From: an uncultured Sulfitobacter sp.
GTDB taxonomy: Bacteria > Pseudomonadota > Alphaproteobacteria > Rhodobacterales > Rhodobacteraceae
NCBI GenBank assembly: GCA_937928635.1
Contig: CALFWM010000020.1
Coordinates: 1 to 64,000, forward strand
DNA length: 64,000 nt
Direction: 5' to 3'
A program made the translations under genes and the position numbers. Positions 25,984 to 35,709 of the stretch are shown here, piece after piece; the stretch's first letter is position 1, and every line of letters starts with the position of its first letter. Below the pieces are notes generated by a model. It ran no database searches, was not told where the DNA came from, and saw only the letters and a program-made list of their open reading frames with translations.

Positions 25984-27387
25984 ATGTCCCCCAAAACGCT
26001 CTATGATAAAATCTGGGATGCCCATCTCGCCCACGAGGCTGAGGATGGCACCTGCCTGCTCTACATCGACCGCCATCTGGTGCACGAGGTAACCTCACCT
26101 CAGGCATTCGAGGGCCTGCGCATGACAGGCCGCACCGTGCGCGCGCCCGACAAAACCATCGCCGTTCCAGATCACAACGTGCCCACCACGCTGGACCGCG
26201 CCAATGCCGCCACCATGACCGAAGACAGCCGCATTCAGGTTGAAGCGCTGGACAAAAACGCCAAGGATTTTGGCATTCACTATTATCCCGTCACGGACGT
26301 GCGCCAGGGTATCGTACACATCGTTGGCCCGGAACAGGGCTGGACCTTGCCTGGCATGACCGTTGTGTGCGGCGATTCACATACCGCCACCCACGGTGCC
26401 TTTGGCGCACTGGCCCATGGCATCGGCACGTCAGAAGTGGAGCATGTTCTGGCCACACAGACGCTGATCCAGAAGAAATCCAAAAACATGAAGGTGGAAA
26501 TCACCGGCAAACTGAAACCCGGCGTGACAGCCAAGGACATCACCCTTTCCGTCATCGGTGCCACAGGCACCGCAGGGGGCACTGGGTATGTGATTGAATA
26601 TTGTGGCGAGGCGATCCGCGATCTCTCGATGGAAGGGCGCATGACCGTCTGCAACATGGCGATTGAAGGCGGCGCGCGCGCAGGCATCATCGCGCCGGAC
26701 GAAAAGACCTATGAATACTGCATGGGCCGCCCCCACGCCCCCAAAGGCGCGCAATGGGAAGCCGCCCTTGATTGGTGGAAAACACTGTACTCCGATGACG
26801 ACGCAGCCTGGGATCTGGTGATCACACTCAAAGCCGAAGACATCGCACCCGTTGTGACCTGGGGCACCTCGCCCGAGGACGTACTGCCGATCACCGCGGC
26901 CGTGCCTGCGGCGGACGATTTTGAAGGCGGCAAAGTGGGTGCGGCCCAGCGCTCGCTTGATTACATGGGGCTGACAGCCGGCACCCCACTGACGGACGTT
27001 GAGATCGACACGGTCTTTATTGGCTCCTGCACCAATGGCCGCATCGAAGACCTGCGTGCCGCTGCCGAGATCCTGAAGGGTAAAAAGATCGCGGTGAAAC
27101 GCGCGATGGTCGTCCCCGGCTCTGGTCTTGTGCGTGCGCAGGCCGAGGAAGAAGGTCTGGCCGACATCTTCAAAGAGGCCGGTTTTGAGTGGCGCCTTGC
27201 TGGGTGTTCTATGTGTCTGGCCATGAATCCGGATCAGCTGAGCGTTGGCGAACGCTGTGCTGCGACCTCCAACCGCAACTTTGAGGGCCGTCAGGGGCGC
27301 GGCGGACGCACCCATCTGATGTCACCCGCCATGGCGGCGGCGGCGGCGGTCACAGGCAAGCTGACGGATGTGCGGGAGCTGATGTGA
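25984..27387 (+). CDS. leuC: 3-isopropylmalate dehydratase large subunit
   Basis: 467 residues. 4Fe-4S ligands are seen in GSCTNGR and [11 protein letters not shown], and the family opening [10 protein letters not shown] and [14 protein letters not shown] are intact. It isomerises 2-isopropylmalate to 3-isopropylmalate with LeuD. ATG 25984 follows GGAG at 7-nt spacing. The stop overlaps the next start by 4 bases. Confidence 0.97.
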   Translation: MSPKTLYDKIWDAHLAHEAEDGTCLLYIDRHLVHEVTSPQAFEGLRMTGRTVRAPDKTIAVPDHNVPTTLDRANAATMTEDSRIQVEALDKNAKDFGIHYYPVTDVRQGIVHIVGPEQGWTLPGMTVVCGDSHTATHGAFGALAHGIGTSEVEHVLATQTLIQKKSKNMKVEITGKLKPGVTAKDITLSVIGATGTAGGTGYVIEYCGEAIRDLSMEGRMTVCNMAIEGGARAGIIAPDEKTYEYCMGRPHAPKGAQWEAALDWWKTLYSDDDAAWDLVITLKAEDIAPVVTWGTSPEDVLPITAAVPAADDFEGGKVGAAQRSLDYMGLTAGTPLTDVEIDTVFIGSCTNGRIEDLRAAAEILKGKKIAVKRAMVVPGSGLVRAQAEEEGLADIFKEAGFEWRLAGCSMCLAMNPDQLSVGERCAATSNRNFEGRQGRGGRTHLMSPAMAAAAAVTGKLTDVRELM

Positions 27388-27785
27388 AACGTCGCGGGTT
27401 CCTGCACCTGTTGGGAGGCGCGATCTCGGCGCCTCTGTTACCCACGCTGCGCTTGGGTGCTGCGGCAGGTGCGGCAACCACAACCGCTTCCTACCCCGCA
27501 CTGGCCCATAAGCTGGTGATGGATCAGGCGCGGTCCTGCCTCAACTTTTCCGTCTGTTCTATGGCCAAACAACTGGGCCTGCGCGCAGATCAAACCGAAG
27601 CGCTTTTGGCGGATCTATCGAGGCAAGGCATTCTGGGGCCCCTGCAAGGCACCACACAGGCGGGCCGTTGGGCGCGTTCGCGCGTCTGGCAACGCCCCAC
27701 AGGCAGCATCGTGGCCACCAAAACCATCGCAAAAAGCCCTGACCCACAAATTCAAGAAAACGCGCCCCGTGCGCAGGAGAAACCA
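27384..27785 (+). CDS. Tat-signal-like segment in frame with leuD
   Basis: 134 codons between leuC and leuD, starting in an ATGA overlap with leuC. The N-terminus [20 protein letters not shown] looks like a short twin-arginine signal. The middle ([20 protein letters not shown], then [20 protein letters not shown]) is helical with two Cys. There is no stop codon before the leuD ATG, so the open frame runs 27384-28391 as one 335-residue ORF. Small Tat-like genes at this spot occur in other roseobacters as I recall, so here the stop may have been lost. Confidence 0.5.
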
Positions 27786-28391
27786 ATGGACAAATTTGAC
27801 ACCCTTACCGGCATCGCAGCACCCATGCCTTTGATCAACATCGACACCGATATGATCATTCCCAAACAGTTTCTGAAAACCATCAAACGCTCCGGCCTTG
27901 GGGTGAACCTGTTTGACGAAATGCGCTATGACGACGACGGCAAGGAAATCCCTGATTTTGTGCTGAACCAGGATGCCTATCGCGCGGCAGAGATCATTGT
28001 GGCTGGCGATAACTTCGGCTGCGGCTCTTCGCGCGAACACGCGCCCTGGGCGATCAAGGACTTTGGCATCCGCTGCGTCATTGCACCCTCTTTCGCTGAC
28101 ATCTTCTACAACAACTGCTTCAAGAACGGCATCCTGCCCATCGCCCTGCCCCAAGAGCAGGTGGATGTGTTGATGAAGGACGCTGAAAAAGGCGCCAACG
28201 CGCGCATGACCATTGATCTGGACGCCCAGACCGTAACCACGTCTGACGGAGAGACTTTTTCCTTTGAGGTGGACGCATTCAAAAAGCACTGCCTGATGAA
28301 CGGATTGGACGATATTGGCCTGACCATGGAGAAGGCTGCATCCATTGATACTTTTGAAGCTGCGGCCTCTCAGAGCCGTCCTTGGGTGTGA
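27786..28391 (+). CDS. leuD: 3-isopropylmalate dehydratase small subunit
   Basis: 201 residues, exact family length from ATG 27786, which has an ideal AGGAG at 6-nt spacing. Motifs: [40 protein letters not shown], and [14 protein letters not shown]. Partner of LeuC. In the same frame as the upstream Tat-like segment, but the SD and homology argue for independent initiation. Confidence 0.96.
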   Translation: MDKFDTLTGIAAPMPLINIDTDMIIPKQFLKTIKRSGLGVNLFDEMRYDDDGKEIPDFVLNQDAYRAAEIIVAGDNFGCGSSREHAPWAIKDFGIRCVIAPSFADIFYNNCFKNGILPIALPQEQVDVLMKDAEKGANARMTIDLDAQTVTTSDGETFSFEVDAFKKHCLMNGLDDIGLTMEKAASIDTFEAAASQSRPWV

Positions 28392-28426
28392 TTGTATTAA
28401 GGTTACGTTAAGGAACCTTAATACAA
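28392..28426 (+). terminator. AT-rich hairpin after leuD
   Basis: Perfect 13-bp stem TTGTATTAAGGTT / AACCTTAATACAA with a 9-nt loop, starting immediately after the leuD stop. The AT richness is unusual here. It ends the leuC-leuD unit. The remaining 170 bases to the next gene hold no feature I can name beyond that gene's ribosome site. Confidence 0.75.
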
Positions 28427-28597
28427 CCTAAAGAAGAGGTTTGTGGGCGCTTGCCCTGACGCCCACAACATATAGTGCCACGCCGCGTTCTCGCCATAAA
28501 TGTGATGCAAGAACGCCCCATAAGCTCCTTCAAATTGCCCAATCGTTAACCTCTTGTTAACCCGCGACTTGAGCAATGTGACGAAAGAAGGCACAAA

Positions 28598-29539
28598 TTG
28601 GGCAGAAATGAGGCAGGCTCCAAAACCTTGGAGCAACAAGCAGGAACAAGCACGCGGCACAGTATCGCGTCTGGCCAGTTTGGAAGGGCAGAAAATTTGT
28701 TAGGTCGGATGACAGGCGCAGTTTTGCGCGGTTTTCTTGTGGCGTTCTTGATTGCAACGCCCGCACTCATGTTGCCTGTCGGCGCGGCTGACACCAATCA
28801 GATCACTATTCTGATCGCCCTTCTGGCTGCTTTCCTGACATTTGTGGAATACAACTCCAATTTCCCCAGCATTGTGGAATTCCGCGATGCGCCTCCGTTC
28901 AACCGGCTCCGGTTCCTGGCCCTCTTTGCGACGGTGTTTTTACTCAGCACAATCATCCGGGGTCAAAGCGAGCCGACAATGATCACCAATGCGGTGACCT
29001 CCATCGGTACGATCCTGGGCAATGCCATTGATTTCCCCTACTCCCCTGTGCGGCTGGTGGTTCTGATGCTGCCGGAAACGGCGGAGCAAGCGGTTGTGCA
29101 ATCCGTGCGCACCGCTGCTGGTCTGTCGTACCTGATTTCACTGGTCGCCATGACGGCGTTTCTGGTGCTGGTGCGTGTCCTTAACTGGCCCACACGTCAG
29201 GGCGCATTCAACGTCTGGGTCAACCTGCCCTTGTTTGACCCGACCGCAGGCGGAGACGTTTTGCACCGGTTGCAACGCGATGCCCGTATCAATATCGCGC
29301 TTGGCTTCCTGTTGCCCTTTGTGATCCCCGCTGTGGTCAAACTGGCCGCTGATCTGCTAGACCCGATCTCACTGCAAAACCCGCAGACCCTGATCTGGAC
29401 AATGAGCGCATGGGCCTTCCTTCCTGCCAGCATGATCATGCGCGGAATTGCCATGGGCAAAGTCGCAGACATGATCGAAGAAAAGCGCCGGCGCGCCTAT
29501 GCAGACGCCCGCGAAGAAGGTCATTTCCAAACCGCCTGA
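28598..29539 (+). CDS. Uncharacterised integral membrane protein
   Basis: 313 residues from TTG 28598, supported by AGAAGG 6 bases upstream; ATG 28709 is the alternative. About six hydrophobic helices (45-65, 70-88, 100-118, 180-203, 235-262, 270-290). A cytosolic C-terminus ends in a charged helix (EEKRRRAYADAREEG). No family recognised. It sits between the leu genes and overlaps the start region of the following nuclease-fold gene. Confidence 0.8.
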   Translation: MGRNEAGSKTLEQQAGTSTRHSIASGQFGRAENLLGRMTGAVLRGFLVAFLIATPALMLPVGAADTNQITILIALLAAFLTFVEYNSNFPSIVEFRDAPPFNRLRFLALFATVFLLSTIIRGQSEPTMITNAVTSIGTILGNAIDFPYSPVRLVVLMLPETAEQAVVQSVRTAAGLSYLISLVAMTAFLVLVRVLNWPTRQGAFNVWVNLPLFDPTAGGDVLHRLQRDARINIALGFLLPFVIPAVVKLAADLLDPISLQNPQTLIWTMSAWAFLPASMIMRGIAMGKVADMIEEKRRRAYADAREEGHFQTA

Positions 29540-29553
29540 TCATCGCCTGTCTT

Positions 29554-30525
29554 GTGGCGCTGACGGCCCTGCCTGTTTGGGCAGACACCCTGCGCGTGGC
29601 AACCTTTAACACGGAAATGGCGCGCAAGGGCCCCGGGGTGCTGTTGCGAGACATTCTCAAAGGGGATGATCCCCAGATCACTGCGGTGATTGACACCATT
29701 GCGCAGGTAAACCCCGACATCATCACCCTGCAAGGGTTCGACTACGATCTTGAAGGCCGCGCACTGGCCGCCTTTGCCAAAGCATTGGCAGACCGCGGTG
29801 CCCCCTACCCTCACCGCTTTACCGCGCCACCCAATGCCGGGCGCATGACCGATCTCGATCTGGATGCAGATGGCAGAACAGGCCGCGCCCGCGATGCCCA
29901 AGGCTACGGTCGCTTCTACGGACAGGGCGCAATGGCCCTGCTGTCACGCCACCCGATCCTCACCGAGCAGATACAGGATTTCTCAGACATGCTGTGGCGG
30001 GACGTGCCCGGCAACCTCTACCCGATGACAAAAGATGGCCCCTTCGCAGGCCCCGCAGTGCACGCCATTCAGCGCCTGTCTTCACACGGCCATTGGGTGG
30101 TACCGATCCGACACCCAGACCTCGGCACCGTCCATATCCTGACCTTCCATGCCTCCCCGCCTGTCTTTGACGGGCCAGAGGACCGCAATGGCAGGCGCAA
30201 CCATGATGAGGTTGCGTTTTGGACGCACTACCTGAACGGCACCTTTGGCACCGCCCCGACAACCGGATTGATTCTGATGGGAGACGCCAATCTGGACCCA
30301 AACCGGGGCGACGGGCGCAGCACGGCCATCACAACCCTCCTCAACACCCCCACCTTGCAAGACCCACATCCGGGCACGGACACGGTGTTGTGGCAACAAA
30401 CAGGCCCCCTGCGGGTGGACTACGTGCTGCCATCCGCCGAGTGGCAGGTGACAAACGCGGGCATAACGCCCCCCAATCCCACCGCCAGCCGCCATCGCCT
30501 CGTCTGGGTCGACGTGACCCGCTAG
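29554..30525 (+). CDS. Exported endonuclease/exonuclease/phosphatase-fold protein
   Basis: About 324 residues. EEP-fold motifs: VATFNTEM at the N-terminus, NPDIITLQGFDYD (metal-binding region), HILTFHASPP, LMGDANLDPN, and C-terminal ASRHRLVW. A signal-peptide core (LIIACLVALTALPVWA) precedes it, but no ATG/GTG/TTG stands before that core outside the upstream gene. GTG 29554 falls inside it, and the only earlier start (29410) lies well inside the previous gene. The true start is therefore unresolved. Substrate unknown. Confidence 0.8.
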   Translation: MALTALPVWADTLRVATFNTEMARKGPGVLLRDILKGDDPQITAVIDTIAQVNPDIITLQGFDYDLEGRALAAFAKALADRGAPYPHRFTAPPNAGRMTDLDLDADGRTGRARDAQGYGRFYGQGAMALLSRHPILTEQIQDFSDMLWRDVPGNLYPMTKDGPFAGPAVHAIQRLSSHGHWVVPIRHPDLGTVHILTFHASPPVFDGPEDRNGRRNHDEVAFWTHYLNGTFGTAPTTGLILMGDANLDPNRGDGRSTAITTLLNTPTLQDPHPGTDTVLWQQTGPLRVDYVLPSAEWQVTNAGITPPNPTASRHRLVWVDVTR

Positions 30526-30532
30526 CAAACCC

Positions 30533-30557
30533 ATTCACCCTTCCAATAAACTCATCC
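30533..30557. repeat. Dispersed repeat box, copy 3
   Basis: ATTCACCCTTCCAATAAACT followed by CATCC, 7 bases after the stop of the EEP-fold gene. It matches copy 1 (8291) over about 20 contiguous bases. Confidence 0.55.
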
Positions 30558-30665
30558 ACCCTCTCCAAACCCACCAAGCCCATGCGATTATGAGGCAGTG
30601 TTCTTGACCCGCCCCAATCTCCACGCTACCCCGCATTCCAACACCTAAACCGCAGGAGCGCAGAC

Positions 30666-31772
30666 ATGGCCAACCCCACCCTTCTTATCCTCGCTGGCGA
30701 CGGCATCGGCCCCGAAGTGATGGGTCAGGTCACCCGCATCATCGACTGGTTCGGGGCCAAGCGCGATCTGGGCTTTGACGTGGAACATGATCTGGTCGGT
30801 GGTGCCGCCTATGATGCCCACGGCACACCCCTGCATGACGATACCATGGCCAAAGCGCTGGATGCTGACGCGGTCCTGCTCGGTGCAGTAGGTGGCCCCA
30901 AGTACGATGATCTCGATTTCTCCGTAAAACCCGAGCGCGGCCTTTTGCGCCTGCGCAAGGAAATGGACCTCTTCTCCAACCTGCGCCCGGCCCAGTGCTT
31001 TGACGCCCTGGCGGATTTCTCCTCGCTGAAACCTGACCTCGTTGCGGGCCTCGACATCATGATCGTGCGCGAGCTGACCTCCGGCGTCTATTTTGGTGAA
31101 CCCCGTGGCATCTTTGAGGAAGGCAACGAGCGTGTTGGCATCAACACCCAGCGCTACACAGAATCCGAGATTGACCGCGTCGCCCGTTCCGCTTTTGAAC
31201 TGGCGCGCCGTCGCGGCAACAAGGTCTGCTCGATGGAAAAAGCCAACGTGATGGAAAGCGGCATCCTGTGGCGCGAGGTCGTTGAACGGGTGCACAAGGC
31301 CGACTACGCGGACGTGGAACTCTCCCACATGTACGCCGACAATGGTGCCATGCAACTCGTCCGTGCCCCCAAACAGTTTGACGTGATCCTCACCGATAAC
31401 CTTTTTGGCGACATTCTCTCCGACTGCGCCGCGATGCTCACCGGCTCGCTTGGCATGCTCCCCTCCGCCTCCCTTGGTGCCCCCAACGCCGATGGCCGCC
31501 CCAAGGCGCTTTATGAGCCCGTGCACGGCTCCGCCCCTGACATCACCGGCAAAGGCCTTGCCAACCCGATCGCCTGCATCCTGAGCTTTGCCATGGCCCT
31601 ACGCTATTCCTTTGATCAGGGGGACGAGGCCACACGTCTGGAACAAGCCGTCGAAAAAGTGCTGGCCGACGGCGCGCGCACCGCAGACCTTATGGGCCCC
31701 GAAGGCGGCACGCCGATCAGCACCACAGACATGGGTGATGCGATTCTGGCAGCGCTGGACGCGAGACTGTAA
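30666..31772 (+). CDS. leuB: 3-isopropylmalate dehydrogenase
   Basis: 368 residues. Family motifs: [30 protein letters not shown], the metal and substrate segment [15 protein letters not shown], and [10 protein letters not shown]. Catalyses oxidative decarboxylation of 3-isopropylmalate with NAD. The ATG follows GGAGCGCAGAC. It is separated from leuCD by two unrelated genes. Confidence 0.97.
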   Translation: MANPTLLILAGDGIGPEVMGQVTRIIDWFGAKRDLGFDVEHDLVGGAAYDAHGTPLHDDTMAKALDADAVLLGAVGGPKYDDLDFSVKPERGLLRLRKEMDLFSNLRPAQCFDALADFSSLKPDLVAGLDIMIVRELTSGVYFGEPRGIFEEGNERVGINTQRYTESEIDRVARSAFELARRRGNKVCSMEKANVMESGILWREVVERVHKADYADVELSHMYADNGAMQLVRAPKQFDVILTDNLFGDILSDCAAMLTGSLGMLPSASLGAPNADGRPKALYEPVHGSAPDITGKGLANPIACILSFAMALRYSFDQGDEATRLEQAVEKVLADGARTADLMGPEGGTPISTTDMGDAILAALDARL

Positions 31773-31923
31773 CTGCCGGGCCACTCACCCGTTTACACTT
31801 GGCTTGCTAGCCCTGTCCGTGGGCTTGCAAGCCGCATCTTTTATCTCAATCCCTTTTCGCCCCACACCGCAGTGGACGCCTCATACATTTGACGGCAAAA
31901 TAAAGAAAATTGAGGGCCGCAAA

Positions 31924-32376
31924 GTGCGAAATACTAAGTTCAAGCGTCCTGATTTTTTCGCAATTTCACTCTCGATCGCCATCGCGTTGACCAGCGTGTC
32001 ACCAGTCCTTGCGCAACAGCTTCAAACGCTGTCGAGTTGTGCAATCCATTTCAAAGCGCGTGCGGATTGGATGCGCGCATTGGACGGGAAGCCCGAAACC
32101 ATTGCTTTGATGGAATCCTATGCGGGTATTGTGGAGGGCTATGCATATGCGGCGTGGCTTTCAACACCAAGAGATTGGCGCATGCGCACTGGTGTTTTGC
32201 CAAATTCAGATCGACCTCAGTTTCGTAAGCGCCTCTACCGAGACGCAGTATTGGACGAACTGACCAAATGGGCTCTAGCAGATCAAAACGGCAGCCCAAG
32301 GCCACTCTGCATACAAGATGCGATATGTATTCAGTGTACAACTTTGCTCAGAAACGCCGTGAACACCCACAACTAA
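31924..32376 (+). CDS. Small secreted protein of unknown function
   Basis: 150 residues from GTG 31924 (GAGG 8 bases upstream). Signal peptide at about 8-28 (FAISLSIAIALTSVSPVLAQ). The mature part has four Cys (SSCAIH; LCIQDAICIQC near the C-terminus) and reads like a small helical domain. Codons are less GC-rich than in leuB and glpD on either side, which hints at acquisition. No family recognised. Confidence 0.65.
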   Translation: MRNTKFKRPDFFAISLSIAIALTSVSPVLAQQLQTLSSCAIHFKARADWMRALDGKPETIALMESYAGIVEGYAYAAWLSTPRDWRMRTGVLPNSDRPQFRKRLYRDAVLDELTKWALADQNGSPRPLCIQDAICIQCTTLLRNAVNTHN

Positions 32377-32508
32377 GGTGGCCGACCCTTTGCATCACAA
32401 CCAATAAAAACGGCTCTTAAGGAGCGCGGCTATCAAACGCGTCACATTGCCCCCCTACTAAAGCTGTAATATGTCAGCGGTAACAGACTTCAACGCAAGG
32501 TTCTCCCC

Positions 32509-34091
32509 GTGCCGGATCCCCACCCCACAGACCCCATCCAAGATCTGTTCATCATCGGTGGTGGTATCAACGGTTGTGGCATTGCGCGCGATGCAGCCGG
32601 TAGGGGGCTCTCTGTCACACTGGCCGAGATGAACGATCTGGCCTCCGCCACCTCCTCTGCCTCCACCAAGCTCTTCCATGGCGGCCTGCGCTACCTTGAG
32701 TATTTCGAGATCAACCTCGTGCGCCACGCCCTGCAAGAACGCGAAATCCTGCTGCGCGCCATGCCGCATATCTCTTGGCCCATGCGCTTTGTGCTGCCCT
32801 ATCACCGCGACATGCGCTTTGAAGGGGACACGCCGACCTCGAAAATCCTGAACATCGTGATGCCCTGGATGAAGGGGTGCCGCCCGGCATGGCTGATCCG
32901 CTTTGGCTTGTTTCTGTATGACAATCTGGGTGGGCGCAAAATCCTGCCGGCAACTAAGACCATCAGCTTGCACAACACTCCCGAAGGCGCACCTTTGGAT
33001 AACAAATTCGCCAAAGCCTACGAATACTCCGACTGCTGGGTCGAGGACGCGCGGCTTGTCGCGCTGAACGCGCGGGATGCACAGCTGCGCGGTGCGCAGA
33101 TCCTCACAAAGACCCGCGTGACAAGTGCCGCCTGCGTCGATGGCCTGTGGGAAATCACCACCGAAGACCACAAAGGCACGAAAACCCACATAGCCAAAAT
33201 GCTGATCAACGCGGGCGGCCCCTGGGTGGGCGACATCATCCAGCAAAAGGTCCGCGTGAACTCAACCGAAGGTGTGCGGCTTGTGCGCGGCAGTCACATC
33301 GTGACGAAACGCCTTTATAGCCACGACAAATGCTACTTCTTTCAGGGCACTGACGGGCGCATTATCTTTGCCATTCCTTATGAAACCGATTTCACCCTGA
33401 TCGGCACCACCGACGCGGATCACGAAAGCCCCGACACAAAACCCACCTGCACCCCCGAAGAACAGACCTATCTACTCAACTTCGCCAACGGCTACTTCAA
33501 ACAAAACCTCACCGACGACGATGTGGTCTGGACCTACTCCGGCGTGCGCCCGCTTTATGACGACGGGGCCTCCTCCGCGGCGGCGGCGACGCGCGATTAT
33601 ATCCTGAAGGTCGAGACTTCGGGCGGCGCGCCGATCCTCAACATCTTTGGCGGCAAAATCACCACCTACCGCAAACTGGCCGAAGACGCGCTGGACAAGA
33701 TCGTGCCTTTCTTTGACGACACGCCCGGTCACTGGACGGCGGGCGTACCCCTGCCCGGCGGTGATTTTCCGGTAGACGGCGTGCAGGCGCTGATCGACAA
33801 ATTGCTGTCCGACTACCCCTTTCTTGACCCCAAATGGGCACAGCGCCTGATCCGGGGCTATGGCACCGACGCCTGGAACATCCTTGGCACGGCAAAAACC
33901 GCAGCAGAGCTGGGGCCGTCTTTTGGGTACAACCTGACCGCGTCTGAGGTGCACTGGCTGATGACCCATGAATTTGCCCGGAGCGCCGAAGACGTGCTGT
34001 GGCGACGCTCCAAACTGGGCCTGCGCCTGACCACGGATGAGGCCGCCGCCCTTGAGACATGGATGGCCAACACCCTTACGGAGACCGCAAC

Positions 34092-34095
<4 letters not shown>
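32509..34095 (+). CDS. glpD: Glycerol-3-phosphate dehydrogenase
   Basis: 528 residues from GTG 32509 (AAGG 8 bases upstream). The FAD-binding motif [20 protein letters not shown] is at the N-terminus, then [20 protein letters not shown] and the C-terminal [16 protein letters not shown]. Membrane-associated flavoenzyme making dihydroxyacetone phosphate and passing electrons to quinone. The stop overlaps glpK by 4 bases. Confidence 0.96.
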
Positions 34096-35579
<1,484 letters not shown>

Positions 35580-35586
35580 TTGGCAG

Positions 35587-35628
35587 AAATACCGACGCGA
35601 TACCGACCAAATACCGACGCAAAACCGA
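35587..35628. repeat. ATACCGAC direct repeats upstream of alaS
   Basis: Three copies of ATACCGAC, at spacings of about 11 and 12 bases, plus a fourth degenerate copy (AAACCGA), just after the glpK stop and about 80 bases before alaS. The arrangement is iteron-like and could be a cooperative binding site. Confidence 0.5.
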
Positions 35629-35709
35629 ATGGCCTTTTCTTAGCTCTGTTCTTTTGCGCGTTGGGATAGTAATTCACCCGCTCAGGAAACCCAGGAAGGG
35701 GCTGGAATC

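Noticed and set aside
25369..26085. Minus-strand 238-codon frame before leuC
   Set aside because: Runs into leuC, has no SD or family, and composition is shadow-like; treated as part of the unassigned stretch.
26431..27315. Minus-strand open frame inside leuC
   Set aside because: Antisense shadow of leuC.
31588..31923. N-terminal extension of the small secreted protein into leuB
   Set aside because: It overlaps leuB in another frame; GTG 31924 with an SD and a signal peptide right after is the sensible start.
35587..35628. CRISPR-like array
   Set aside because: Repeats are 8 bases at 11-12-base spacing, too short for CRISPR, and no cas genes are present.
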